Assembly (NCBI RefSeq): GCF_029382255.1
Contig: NZ_JARLLG010000007.1
Span: forward strand, 62,001-126,000
Origin: Isoptericola croceus
GTDB lineage: Bacteria; Actinomycetota; Actinomycetes; Actinomycetales; Cellulomonadaceae
Length of the DNA stretch: 64,000 nucleotides
Direction: 5' to 3'
Positions within the stretch are counted from its first letter, which is position 1; every line of letters begins with the position of its first letter. Positions 42,746-51,006 of the stretch are shown piece after piece. Under the pieces are notes generated by a model that worked only from the letters and a program-made list of their open reading frames with translations, did not search any database and was not told the DNA's origin. The translations under genes were made by a program, and so were the position numbers.

Positions 42746-42898
42746 GGCACCGACTCTAGGCGGCTGACCTGGCCGGACGCGCGGTGCGATCGAGATCGTG
42801 ATCCGACCGTGCCGTGAACGTGACCTGTGTCCCGGAGAGTGGGACGAGAAGCCAGTAACGATCAGGTAACGAACGCCGTGAACGATAGACAGCCAGTC

Positions 42899-42919
42899 TG
42901 TTAAGACGCTCTACTAACA
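42899..42919. promoter_or_regulatory. ROK-repressor operator
   Basis: TGTTAAGA and TACTAACA (arms agreeing at 6 of 8 positions) are separated by 5 nt, directly before the ATG at 42923 of the ROK regulator. Autorepression is inferred. Confidence 0.5.
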
Positions 42920-42922
42920 AAC

Positions 42923-44074
42923 ATGACCACGACGACGACACGCACCAGCCAACGGGGTCTGGGCGGCGGTCTGCGAGCTACCTCGAAGGTGCTCCCGGAG
43001 CACGCCAGGGCGCACAACCGGTCGCTCGTCCTCCAGCACCTGTTCCACGAGGGTCCCACCTCGCGGGCCGGCCTGGCGCGGGCGACGGGCCTGACCCGGG
43101 TGACCATCTCGGACCTCGTCGGGGTGCTGCTGGCCGAGGACCTCGTCGAGGAGCTCGGGACCCAGCCGGGTCGCCGGGTGGGCAAGCCCGCGATCCTCGT
43201 CGGGATGCGTACCGACGCCTACCAGATCGTGGCGGTCGACCTCTCCGACGACACTGTGCTGCGTGGTGCCGTGCTGACCCTCACGGGCGAGGCCGTGGTC
43301 CGGCGGGCGCTCGAGGTGAAGGACCGTCGCGGCGACGAGCTGGTCGACCTGATCGCCCGGTTCGCCCGTCGCCTCGTCGCGGCGGCCACCCGTCCCGTCA
43401 TCGGCGTCGGCATCGGTTCCCCGGGCGTCGTCGATCCCACGGGCCGGGTCGTCGAGGCACCGAACGTCGGGTGGAAGAACCTTTCCCTCGCCGCGACGCT
43501 CACCGACCGGCTCGGGCTGCCGGTGCACGTGGCGAACGACGCGAACTCTGCGGCGCTCGCCGAGTACACCTACGGCGGCGCCGCCGACTCGATGCTCGTC
43601 CTGACCGTCGGCCAGGGTGTCGGCGCCGGCGTCATGGTCGACGGCGCGCGGGTGCACGGGGCTGCGGACGCCGCCGGGGAGCTCGGCCACGTCACGGCGG
43701 TCGAGGACGGCGAGCTCTGCGCCTGCGGTCGGCGAGGCTGTCTGGAGACCGTCCTCTCGGCTCCTGCGCTGCGACGTGCCGTTCACGGTCTCGACCGGGC
43801 TGGCGCGGACGCCGTCCTGGCCGATGTCGGCCGCACCCTCGGCAAGGCCCTCGCCCCGGTCGTCGGAGCGTTGAACCTCGGCGAGGTCCTGCTGTCCGGC
43901 CCGCCCGAGCTGCTCGGCGGCGCGCTGCGCACGGCGGCGCACGAGACCCTCGTCGCCCGGATCATGCCGGCCACCGCTGCCGGGCTCAACCTCCGCATGG
44001 CCTCGCTCGACGACGACGTCGTCCTCGCCGGCGCCGCCGTGCTCGTGCTCGGCGCCCAGCTGGGCGTCTCCTGA
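42923..44074 (+). CDS. ROK-family transcriptional repressor (NagC/XylR-like)
   Basis: 383 aa. An N-terminal winged helix (about 30-85: SLVLQHLFHEGPTSRAGLAR, LTRVTISDLVGVLLAEDLVE) precedes a ROK sugar-kinase fold. The kinase phosphate motif DxGGT is replaced by DLSDDT, so it should bind but not phosphorylate sugar. GVGIGSPGVVD and the zinc motif CACGRRGCLE remain. Heading an amino-sugar import operon, it likely senses GlcNAc or GlcNAc-6-P. Confidence 0.85.
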   Translation: MTTTTTRTSQRGLGGGLRATSKVLPEHARAHNRSLVLQHLFHEGPTSRAGLARATGLTRVTISDLVGVLLAEDLVEELGTQPGRRVGKPAILVGMRTDAYQIVAVDLSDDTVLRGAVLTLTGEAVVRRALEVKDRRGDELVDLIARFARRLVAAATRPVIGVGIGSPGVVDPTGRVVEAPNVGWKNLSLAATLTDRLGLPVHVANDANSAALAEYTYGGAADSMLVLTVGQGVGAGVMVDGARVHGAADAAGELGHVTAVEDGELCACGRRGCLETVLSAPALRRAVHGLDRAGADAVLADVGRTLGKALAPVVGALNLGEVLLSGPPELLGGALRTAAHETLVARIMPATAAGLNLRMASLDDDVVLAGAAVLVLGAQLGVS

Positions 44075-44110
44075 CCACCGACCCCTGACACCACACCTCT
44101 GACCGACGAT

Positions 44111-44132
44111 GCCGGTGCCATCTGGTACCGGC
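44111..44132. promoter_or_regulatory. Near-perfect palindromic operator before the binding-protein gene
   Basis: Half sites GCCGGTGCCA and TGGTACCGGC flank two central bases, giving GCCGGTnCCA with its mirror. The two-base centre makes a hairpin unlikely, so a dimeric repressor site fits better. It lies 36 bp before the GTG at 44168. Confidence 0.6.
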
Positions 44133-44167
44133 CCTCGCATGGCCCTATTTGGAAGGAAACCGAACCA

Positions 44168-45502
44168 GTGAGAAGAACACGCACCATCGTCGCTGCGGCG
44201 TCGACCATCACGCTCGCACTCACCCTCGCCGCCTGTGGCTCGGACGGCGATCCCACGGACAGCGAGGCCAACGGCTCCGCCGAGGTCGAGCCGGCGGACA
44301 TCACCCTGTGGCTCAACGGCTCCGACACGAACGAAGACTTGCGCACCTACCTCATCGACACCTTTGCCGCCGAGAACGAGGGTTCGACGCTGAGCATCGA
44401 GGAGCAGGACTGGTCCGACGTCGTGCCCAAGCTCACGACGGCGCTGCCCGACGCCGCGAACACCCCCGACGTGGTCGAGATCGGCAACACGCAGGCCGCG
44501 ACGTTCACCTACGCCGGTGCTTTCCGCGAGATCTCGCCGGAGCTCTACGAGGAGCTGGGCGGAGACAACCTGTTGCCATCATTCGTCGAGGCCGGCGCTG
44601 TCGACGACAAGAAGTTCGCACTGCCTTACTACTTCGGCTCGCGGTACATGTTCTACCGCGCGGACATCTGGGAGGAGGCGGGCATCGAGGTCCCCACCAC
44701 GCTCGAGGAGTTCGGCGACGCGGTGGCCGAGCTGCGTACCGACGACCGCTCCGGCTTCGCCCTCGGCGGCCAGGATTGGCGCAACGGCATCTCCTGGGTC
44801 TTCGCCAACGGCGGTGAGCTCGCGGTCAAGGAAGGCGACCAGTGGGTCTCCACCCTGTCCGACCCGAACACCGTTGCGGGCCTGGAGCAGTGGCAGGGCG
44901 TCTACGAGAGCGCGTCGAACCTGCCCCCGACGCACACCGACGAGGCGTACTGGGACTACTTCAACGACCCGGAGGAGGGCGGCGAGCCCGAGGCTGCGAC
45001 CATCATGGCGCCGAGCTGGGCCCGCTGGTCCATCGGCGACCTCGTGGAGAACGACGAGGGCGACATGGTTCGCGACGGCATGGTCGACGACTCCACCTAC
45101 GACATCTTCGCCCTGCCCGGCGTCGACGGCGGTGTCGCCCCGGTCTTCGCCGGTGGTTCGAACCTGGCCGTCTCGGCCCAGTCGCAGCACCCCGAGCTGG
45201 CGGAGAACCTCCTGCGGATCATCTACTCGGAGGAGTACCAGACGATGCTCGCGGAGGTGGGTCTCGGGCCTGCCAACACCGAGCACACCTCGGTGATGGC
45301 GACCGACAAGTTCGGCGAGACGGCCGTCGCGGCCGCCGAGGCCTCCCAGCTGACGCCTGCCGCCCCTGGCTGGGCCGCGGTGGAGGGCGCCTCGGTCTAC
45401 GAGGAGCTGTTCCAGAAGATCGCCGAGGGCGGTGACGTGACCGAGATCGCCGCCGAGTACGACGAGAAGATCACGCCGATGCTCAACGGCCAGGCCGGCT
45501 GA
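44168..45502 (+). CDS. Sugar-binding lipoprotein of an amino-sugar ABC importer (NgcE/DasA-like)
   Basis: 444 aa, GTG start after GGAAGGAAACC. Lipobox LTLAACGS (Cys23). The binding fold shows ITLWLNGSDTNEDLRTYLID, PDVVEIGNTQAATFTYAGAF and the aromatic cluster ALPYYFGSRYMFYRADIW. Similar proteins bind GlcNAc or chitobiose, and the operon supports that (ROK kinase, nagB). A second binding protein, clearly homologous, is encoded after the permeases. Confidence 0.85.
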   Translation: MRRTRTIVAAASTITLALTLAACGSDGDPTDSEANGSAEVEPADITLWLNGSDTNEDLRTYLIDTFAAENEGSTLSIEEQDWSDVVPKLTTALPDAANTPDVVEIGNTQAATFTYAGAFREISPELYEELGGDNLLPSFVEAGAVDDKKFALPYYFGSRYMFYRADIWEEAGIEVPTTLEEFGDAVAELRTDDRSGFALGGQDWRNGISWVFANGGELAVKEGDQWVSTLSDPNTVAGLEQWQGVYESASNLPPTHTDEAYWDYFNDPEEGGEPEAATIMAPSWARWSIGDLVENDEGDMVRDGMVDDSTYDIFALPGVDGGVAPVFAGGSNLAVSAQSQHPELAENLLRIIYSEEYQTMLAEVGLGPANTEHTSVMATDKFGETAVAAAEASQLTPAAPGWAAVEGASVYEELFQKIAEGGDVTEIAAEYDEKITPMLNGQAG

Positions 45503-45530
45503 CGGTCTCGTCCGCTCGACCGACTGAACT

Positions 45531-45571
45531 GACGGGCGGGGCGGCGCCGAACGGCTGTCGCCCCGCTCGTC
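45531..45571 (+). terminator. Intercistronic hairpin between binding protein and permeases
   Basis: Fifteen-base arms (GACGGGCGGGGCGGC and GTCGCCCCGCTCGTC) pair at 13 positions. It probably terminates part of the transcripts or protects the upstream mRNA, so the binding protein is made in excess over the permeases. Confidence 0.5.
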
Positions 45572-45596
45572 CCATGACTCCGGGAAGGAGGACCGC

Positions 45597-46538
45597 ATGG
45601 CTACGACCACCACCAAATCCGTAGGACCGGACGACATCGCGATCCGCCGCCGGCGCAAGCCGGCCACCCCCTATATTCTGCTGATCCCCGCCGTCGCGGC
45701 CCTCCTCATCGGCCTCGGGTACCCCGTCTACTGGCAGGTCGTCACCTCGCTGCAGGAGTACGGCCTCCTGCAGCAGTTCGGTGCCCCGCCGGTGTTCGTC
45801 GGGCTCGACAACTTCGCCCGCGTCTTCACCGACTCCGAGGTGTGGTTCGTCGTCGCGAAGTCCGTCGCCTTCTGCCTCGTCAACGCCGCGCTCACCGTCG
45901 GCATCGGCCTCGGGCTCGCAGTACTCATGCGCGCGGTGCACTCCTGGGTGCGCATCACCATGCAGATCACCCTCCTCCTGGCGTGGGCCACCCCGCTCGT
46001 GGCTGCGGTGACGGTGTTCCGCTGGCTCTTCGACTACCGCACCGGCGTCGTCAACTGGCTGCTCGTGCAGGTCGGCGCAGATGGCATGGGCGGATACAAC
46101 TGGCTCGGCCAGGCCTGGACCTTCTTCCTGGTGGCGTCGTTCGTCGTCATCTGGATGTCCGTGCCGTTCGTCGCGATGTCGATCTATGCCGGTCTCACCC
46201 AGGTCTCCGAAGAGGTGCTCGAGGCCGCGCGCATCGATGGCGCGGGGCCCCGCCAGATCCTCTGGCAGATCATCATGCCGCTCGTCCGCCCGGTCATCGC
46301 CATCGTGCTGCTGCTCCAGATCATCTGGGATCTGCGGGTCTTCGCGCAGATCCGGCTCCTGCAAGACGCCGGTGCGCCCATTTCCGAGACAAACCTGCTG
46401 GGCAACTACATCTACCAGCTCGGCATGGGCCAGCAGAGCTTTGGCGGGGCGGCGGCTGTGTCGCTGTTCGTCCTCGTGCTCACCATGGTGCTCTCGGGGC
46501 CGTACGTGCGCTATCTCATGAAGGAGGACGCGGCATGA
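45597..46538 (+). CDS. ABC transporter permease (MalF type), amino sugar
   Basis: 313 aa, with GGGAAGGAGG upstream of the ATG. Six helices starting ATPYILLIPAVAALLIGLGY; the EAA loop is VLEAARIDGAGPRQILWQII. Its stop overlaps the next gene (ATGA). Works with the downstream permease and the flanking binding proteins. Confidence 0.87.
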   Translation: MATTTTKSVGPDDIAIRRRRKPATPYILLIPAVAALLIGLGYPVYWQVVTSLQEYGLLQQFGAPPVFVGLDNFARVFTDSEVWFVVAKSVAFCLVNAALTVGIGLGLAVLMRAVHSWVRITMQITLLLAWATPLVAAVTVFRWLFDYRTGVVNWLLVQVGADGMGGYNWLGQAWTFFLVASFVVIWMSVPFVAMSIYAGLTQVSEEVLEAARIDGAGPRQILWQIIMPLVRPVIAIVLLLQIIWDLRVFAQIRLLQDAGAPISETNLLGNYIYQLGMGQQSFGGAAAVSLFVLVLTMVLSGPYVRYLMKEDAA

Positions 46539-47434
46539 GCGCAGTCCTGACCGACACCGCCACCGTGACGCCCCCCGGGCGCGTGCTGCTCCGGCGCCAG
46601 AGAGTCCGGCCCGGCAAGGTGCTGTTGAGCGTCCTTGGCCTCGTCCTGGCCCTGGTGTGGGTCTTCCCTGTCTACTGGATGATGCTCTCGGCCGTGACGC
46701 CGGACGCCATCCTCGGTAGCGTCACCCCGAGCTTCCTGCCGTGGAACTTCACCCTGAGCAACCTCGAGTCGGTCCTGACCGACTCCGGCTTCCTCAACGC
46801 CCTCGGAATGAGCCTCATGGTCACTGGACTGACCATCGTCCTGGTGCTCGCGTTCGCGTTCTTCGCCGCGTTGGCGATCAGCCGGTGGCGGTTCCGCGGC
46901 CGGAAGAGCTTCATCCTGACCGTGCTGTTCATCCAGATGCTGCCGGCCGAAGGGCTGTTCATCGCGCAGTACCAGATGATGTCGAGCCTCGGACTGCTGA
47001 ACCAGGTCATCGGCATCTCCGCGTTGTACGTCGCCATGCTCATCCCGTTCACCGTGTGGATGCTGCGCGGGTTCGTCGCGGGCGTGCCGATCGAGCTCGA
47101 GGAGGCCGCCATGGTGGACGGGCTCTCCCGGCCGCGCGCCTTCCTGCGGATCACCTTCCCGCTGCTGGCCCCCGGCCTCATCGCCTCCGGCGTCTACGCG
47201 TTCCTGCAGGCGTGGAACGAGTTCACCACCGCGCTGGTGATCCTGCCGGCGGAGTCGGCCCAGACCCTGCCGATCTGGTTGCGCAGCTTCTTGTCCGCCT
47301 CGGCCAACCGAGGGATCAACTGGGCCGAGGTGATGGCGGCCTCGACCCTGATCGCCGTCCCCGTCATCGTGTTCTTCCTCTTCGTGCAGGGACGCATGAC
47401 CTCCGGCCTGGTCTCGGGTGCGGTGAAGGGCTGA
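46535..47434 (+). CDS. ABC transporter permease (MalG type), amino sugar
   Basis: 299 aa from the ATG at 46535; the longer frame reads through the partner gene. Six helices, first VLLSVLGLVLALVWVFPVYW; EAA loop ELEEAAMVDGLSRPRAFLRI. No ATPase follows; a shared MsiK-type ATPase elsewhere in the genome is inferred. Confidence 0.87.
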   Translation: MSAVLTDTATVTPPGRVLLRRQRVRPGKVLLSVLGLVLALVWVFPVYWMMLSAVTPDAILGSVTPSFLPWNFTLSNLESVLTDSGFLNALGMSLMVTGLTIVLVLAFAFFAALAISRWRFRGRKSFILTVLFIQMLPAEGLFIAQYQMMSSLGLLNQVIGISALYVAMLIPFTVWMLRGFVAGVPIELEEAAMVDGLSRPRAFLRITFPLLAPGLIASGVYAFLQAWNEFTTALVILPAESAQTLPIWLRSFLSASANRGINWAEVMAASTLIAVPVIVFFLFVQGRMTSGLVSGAVKG

Positions 47435-47435
47435 C

Positions 47436-48488
47436 GTGAGCACCATCGCAGCGGCGGCGCCGGGGGCGTCGCCCCGCCTCAGCGTGGGCCTGGACATCGG
47501 CGGCACCAAGACGCTCGCCGTGCTGCTCGGCGACGACGGCGAGGTGCTGGCCCAGGCCCGGCTGCGCACCGAACGTGGCCCGGCGGGGGTCGTCGACGGT
47601 GCGGTGCAGGCCGTCCAGGGTGTCGCCCGGCAGGCCGGTGTCGCGCTCGGCGCGCTCGCTGGTGTCGGGGTCGGCGTCCCCGGCCTCGTGGACGCCGACG
47701 CCGGGACGGTGCGCCACGCCGTCAACCTCGGGGTCGACGGCGCCCCGCTCGACCTCGCGACCCTGCTCTCGACCCGCCTCGGTGGGATCGGGGTCGGGGT
47801 GGAGAACGACCTCAACGTGGCAGCCGTCGGCGCCGCGCACCTCGTCGAGGCGGAGGCTCCGGGCAGCGGGCCGACCGATCTCGCGTTCCTGGCCCTGGGC
47901 ACGGGGCTGGCGGCAGGCATCGTGCTCGACGGCCGCCTGCGCCGGGGGAGCCACGGGGCTGCGGGAGAGATCGGTCATGTGCCGGTCGACCCGACCGGCC
48001 CGCCCTGTGCCTGCGGCCAGCGGGGCTGCCTGGAGCTCTACGCCTCGGGGTCGGCCGTGACCGCGCTCTGGTCGACCACCACGGGGCGGCCGGCCCCGGT
48101 CGAGATGTTCGAGGCCGCTGCCGCGGGAGACCTCGGTGCCGTCGCGGCCCGCGAGAGGTACGCCCGCGCCGTCGCCGCGGCGGTCCGCATGCTCGTGCTC
48201 ACCGTGGACGTGCAGCACGTCGTGCTGGGCGGTGGCGTCTCCCAGCTCGGGCCGCCCTTGCTCGACGTCGTTCGTGACGCCCTGACCGACGAGTCGGCGG
48301 CCTCCGGGTTCCTGCGGTCGCTCGACCTGCCCGGGCGGGTGCGGCTCGCCCCCGGCCGCGTCGCGGTCGGTGCGGTCGGTGCCGCCGTCGTCGGGCGAGC
48401 CTCGGTCCCGCCGGCCCACGAGCCGGCCGGCCAGCTGTCCGTGGCGCACCTGACGGCGCCACACGACCGAGAGGAGCTCCACCAGTGA
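47436..48488 (+). CDS. ROK-family sugar kinase, probably N-acetylglucosamine or glucosamine kinase
   Basis: 350 aa, GTG one base after the permease stop. The kinase phosphate loop is intact (VGLDIGGTKTLAVLLG), the catalytic Asp is in GVENDLNVAAVG, and GAAGEIGHVPVD with the zinc motif CACGQRGCLE gives the sugar-binding His and Glu. The product GlcNAc-6-P would need NagA, which is not in the window, before NagB. A 25-residue C-terminal tail is unusual. Its stop overlaps the next start. Confidence 0.85.
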   Translation: MSTIAAAAPGASPRLSVGLDIGGTKTLAVLLGDDGEVLAQARLRTERGPAGVVDGAVQAVQGVARQAGVALGALAGVGVGVPGLVDADAGTVRHAVNLGVDGAPLDLATLLSTRLGGIGVGVENDLNVAAVGAAHLVEAEAPGSGPTDLAFLALGTGLAAGIVLDGRLRRGSHGAAGEIGHVPVDPTGPPCACGQRGCLELYASGSAVTALWSTTTGRPAPVEMFEAAAAGDLGAVAARERYARAVAAAVRMLVLTVDVQHVVLGGGVSQLGPPLLDVVRDALTDESAASGFLRSLDLPGRVRLAPGRVAVGAVGAAVVGRASVPPAHEPAGQLSVAHLTAPHDREELHQ

Positions 48489-49804
48489 ATCGACGGCTCA
48501 GGGCCTCCGCCCTCGCCCTCGCGGCGACCTTGGCGCTCGTCCCCGCGCTGGCCGCCTGCGGTCCCGAGGAGATCGTCCCGGAGACCTCTGTCGACATCGT
48601 CCTGTGGCTCGTGGGTGACGACACCGGTGCCGACCTGCGCGAGCATCTCGTGGAGACGTTCGAGGACCGCAACCCGGGGGCGACGCTGACGATCGAGCAG
48701 AAGCAGTGGCCGACGCTCGTCCGCGACCTCGAGTCGTCGCTCGGCGACCCGGCGCTCACCCCGGACGTGGTCGAGCTGGGCAACACCCAGGCGCCGACGT
48801 TCACCCATGCCGGCTCGTTCCGCGAGATCTCCCCGGAGCTGTACGAAGAGCTCGGCGGCGACGACCTGCTGGCGTCGTTCGTCGAGGCCGGCTCGGTCGA
48901 CGGCACGGTCTACGCCCTGCCGTACTACTTCGGCTCCCGCTACGTCTTCTACCGCAAGGACGTCTGGGAGGCCGCGGGTGCGAAGGCCCCGCGGACCCTC
49001 GAGGAGTTCGCCGAGACCGCCAAGGAGCTCCGGGTCGGCAACCGGGCCGGGTTCGCGATAGGCGGCCAGGACTGGCGCAACGGCATCTCGTGGGTGTTCG
49101 CCCACGGCGGGGAGCTCGCGGTCCAGGAGGACGAGGGCTGGGTCTCGACCCTGTCGGACCCGGTCACGGTCGCGGGCCTGGAGGCCTGGCAGGACATCTA
49201 CCAGAACGCCTCGTACCTGCCGGCCACCGAGATCGACGTCGCCTACTGGAACTTCCTCAACGACGGCATCGCGAGCGACGAGCCTGCCGCCGCGACGATC
49301 ATGGCTCCCTCCTGGGCGCGGTGGTCGATCGGGGACGTCGTGCGCGACGACAACGGAGCGGAGGTCCGTGACGGCATGGCGGACAGCGACCGGTTCGGCA
49401 TCTTCGCGCTCCCGGGCGTCGACGGCGGTGTGGCACCGGTCTTCGCGGGCGGCTCCAACCTGGCGGTGTCCGCCCTGACCCGCAACGTCGAGCTGTCCGA
49501 GGACCTGCTGCGCGTCGTCTACGCCGACGAGTACCAGACGCTGCTCGCCGAGGCCGGGCTGGGGCCGGCGAACACCACGTTCACCCAGCTCATGACGGGG
49601 GACAAGTTCGGCCGGACGCTGGTGGCCACCGCCGAGGCGTCGAAGCTCACACCGCCCGCACCGGGTTGGGCCGACATCGAGTCCCGCGGCATCTACGAGG
49701 AGCTCTTCAAGGAGATCGCGCGCGGGGGCAGCGTCCCTGCGCTGGCCCAGGAGTACGACGGGATCATCACGCCACTGCTGGACGGCACCGTCGCCGAGAA
49801 CTGA
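48485..49804 (+). CDS. Second sugar-binding lipoprotein of the same importer
   Basis: 439 aa, GTGA overlap with the kinase gene. Lipobox LAACGP (Cys25). It is collinear with the first binding protein through the whole length; for example GGQDWRNGISWVFA is identical in both, as is SFREISPELYEELGG except for the first residue. By eye identity is about 60%. Retaining two binding proteins with one pair of permeases suggests different ligands (monosaccharide versus chitooligosaccharide) or different affinities. Confidence 0.85.
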   Translation: MNRRLRASALALAATLALVPALAACGPEEIVPETSVDIVLWLVGDDTGADLREHLVETFEDRNPGATLTIEQKQWPTLVRDLESSLGDPALTPDVVELGNTQAPTFTHAGSFREISPELYEELGGDDLLASFVEAGSVDGTVYALPYYFGSRYVFYRKDVWEAAGAKAPRTLEEFAETAKELRVGNRAGFAIGGQDWRNGISWVFAHGGELAVQEDEGWVSTLSDPVTVAGLEAWQDIYQNASYLPATEIDVAYWNFLNDGIASDEPAAATIMAPSWARWSIGDVVRDDNGAEVRDGMADSDRFGIFALPGVDGGVAPVFAGGSNLAVSALTRNVELSEDLLRVVYADEYQTLLAEAGLGPANTTFTQLMTGDKFGRTLVATAEASKLTPPAPGWADIESRGIYEELFKEIARGGSVPALAQEYDGIITPLLDGTVAEN

Positions 49805-49854
49805 CCGGCCCGCCGTCCCTGGCGGAGGGCCGCACGACGAGGAAGGATACGTCG

Positions 49855-50637
49855 ATGGAAGTTGTGATCGCTCCCGCGCAGGAGCTGGCGGTGCTGGCCG
49901 CCGATGCGATCGAGGCGCTGCTGCGCCGTCGGCCGGACGCCGTGCTGGGTCTGGCCACCGGGTCCAGCCCGCTGAAGGTGTACGACGAGCTGGCCCGACG
50001 GCATGCGGACGAGGGGCTGTCCTTCGCCGGCGCACGGGCGTTCATGCTCGACGAGTACGTGGGACTGGCCGCCGATCACCCGGAGCGCTACCGCAACGTC
50101 ATCGACGTCGAGATCGCCTCGCGCGTCGACCTCGAGCCGGGGGCGGTCCGTGGGCCGGACGGGTTGGCCGACGACCTGCCGGCCGCCTGCGCGGCGTACG
50201 AGACGGCGATCTCCGACGCCGGTGGCGTGGACCTGCAGATCCTCGGGATCGGGACCGACGGGCACATCGCGTTCAACGAACCAGGTTCGTCGCTGGCCTC
50301 GCGCACCCGGATCAAGACGCTGACCCAGCAGACCCGCGAGGACAACGCACGGTTCTTCGACGGTGAGGTCGACCAGGTCCCCACGCACTGCCTGACCCAG
50401 GGCCTGGGCACCATCATGGAGGCCCGCCACCTGGTGCTGCTCGCCACCGGCGCGCAGAAGGCCGAGGCCGTGCACCAGCTCGTCGAGGGTCCGGTCTCGG
50501 CGATGTGGCCGGCCACGGTGATGCAGATGCATCCGCATGCCACGGTGCTGGTCGACGAGGCCGCCGCGTCGCGTCTGCAGCTGGCGAACTACTACCGTCA
50601 GACGTATGCAGCGAAGCCTGCCTGGCAAGGGCTCTAG
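49855..50637 (+). CDS. nagB: Glucosamine-6-phosphate deaminase
   Basis: 260 aa, ATG after GAGGAAGGAT; the longer upstream frame lies in the binding-protein gene. Motifs: VLGLATGSSPLKVYDELAR (phosphate loop), FMLDEYVGL with the catalytic Asp, GIGTDGHIAFNEPGSS with the catalytic His and Glu, and LLATGAQKAEAV. It converts GlcN-6-P to fructose-6-P and ammonia, the last step of amino-sugar entry into glycolysis, and gives the operon its likely substrate class. Confidence 0.95.
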   Translation: MEVVIAPAQELAVLAADAIEALLRRRPDAVLGLATGSSPLKVYDELARRHADEGLSFAGARAFMLDEYVGLAADHPERYRNVIDVEIASRVDLEPGAVRGPDGLADDLPAACAAYETAISDAGGVDLQILGIGTDGHIAFNEPGSSLASRTRIKTLTQQTREDNARFFDGEVDQVPTHCLTQGLGTIMEARHLVLLATGAQKAEAVHQLVEGPVSAMWPATVMQMHPHATVLVDEAAASRLQLANYYRQTYAAKPAWQGL

Positions 50638-50685
50638 GTCGGCCGCGGCGGTCGTTGTCGGTGGTCGGCACGTAGGATGGTGGCC

Positions 50686-51006
50686 ATGAGCGAGCCCCTC
50701 TCCACCCCTCCTTCGCAGCCTGCCGCAGCGCCTTCGCGGGACACCGGATCGGGCACCGGCGTCCTCGAGCGTCCCGACACCCGGGAACAGGCCGCGGAAC
50801 CGGGCGACCACGAGCGGTTTGCGCACTATGTGCGCAAGGAGAAGATCATGCAGTCGGCGATGTCCGGCAAGCCGGTGATCGCGCTCTGCGGCAAGGTCTG
50901 GGTCCCGGGACGTGACCCGTCGAAGTTTCCCGTGTGCCCGGTCTGCAAGGAGATCTACGACGGCCTGCGGTCCCCGCAGGACGGCGACGGCGACTCCGAG
51001 AAGTGA
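50686..51006 (+). CDS. DUF3039 protein
   Basis: 106 aa from the ATG at 50686, 8 nt after a TAGGAT -10 box, so probably leaderless; an ATG at 50677 overlaps that box. A disordered N-terminus is followed by the conserved DUF3039 core: HYVRKEKIMQSAMSGKPVIA, LCGKVWVPGRDPSKFPVCPVC with three Cys that likely bind zinc, and KEIYDGL. Actinobacterial family of unknown function, usually just upstream of the helicase found here. Confidence 0.85.
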   Translation: MSEPLSTPPSQPAAAPSRDTGSGTGVLERPDTREQAAEPGDHERFAHYVRKEKIMQSAMSGKPVIALCGKVWVPGRDPSKFPVCPVCKEIYDGLRSPQDGDGDSEK

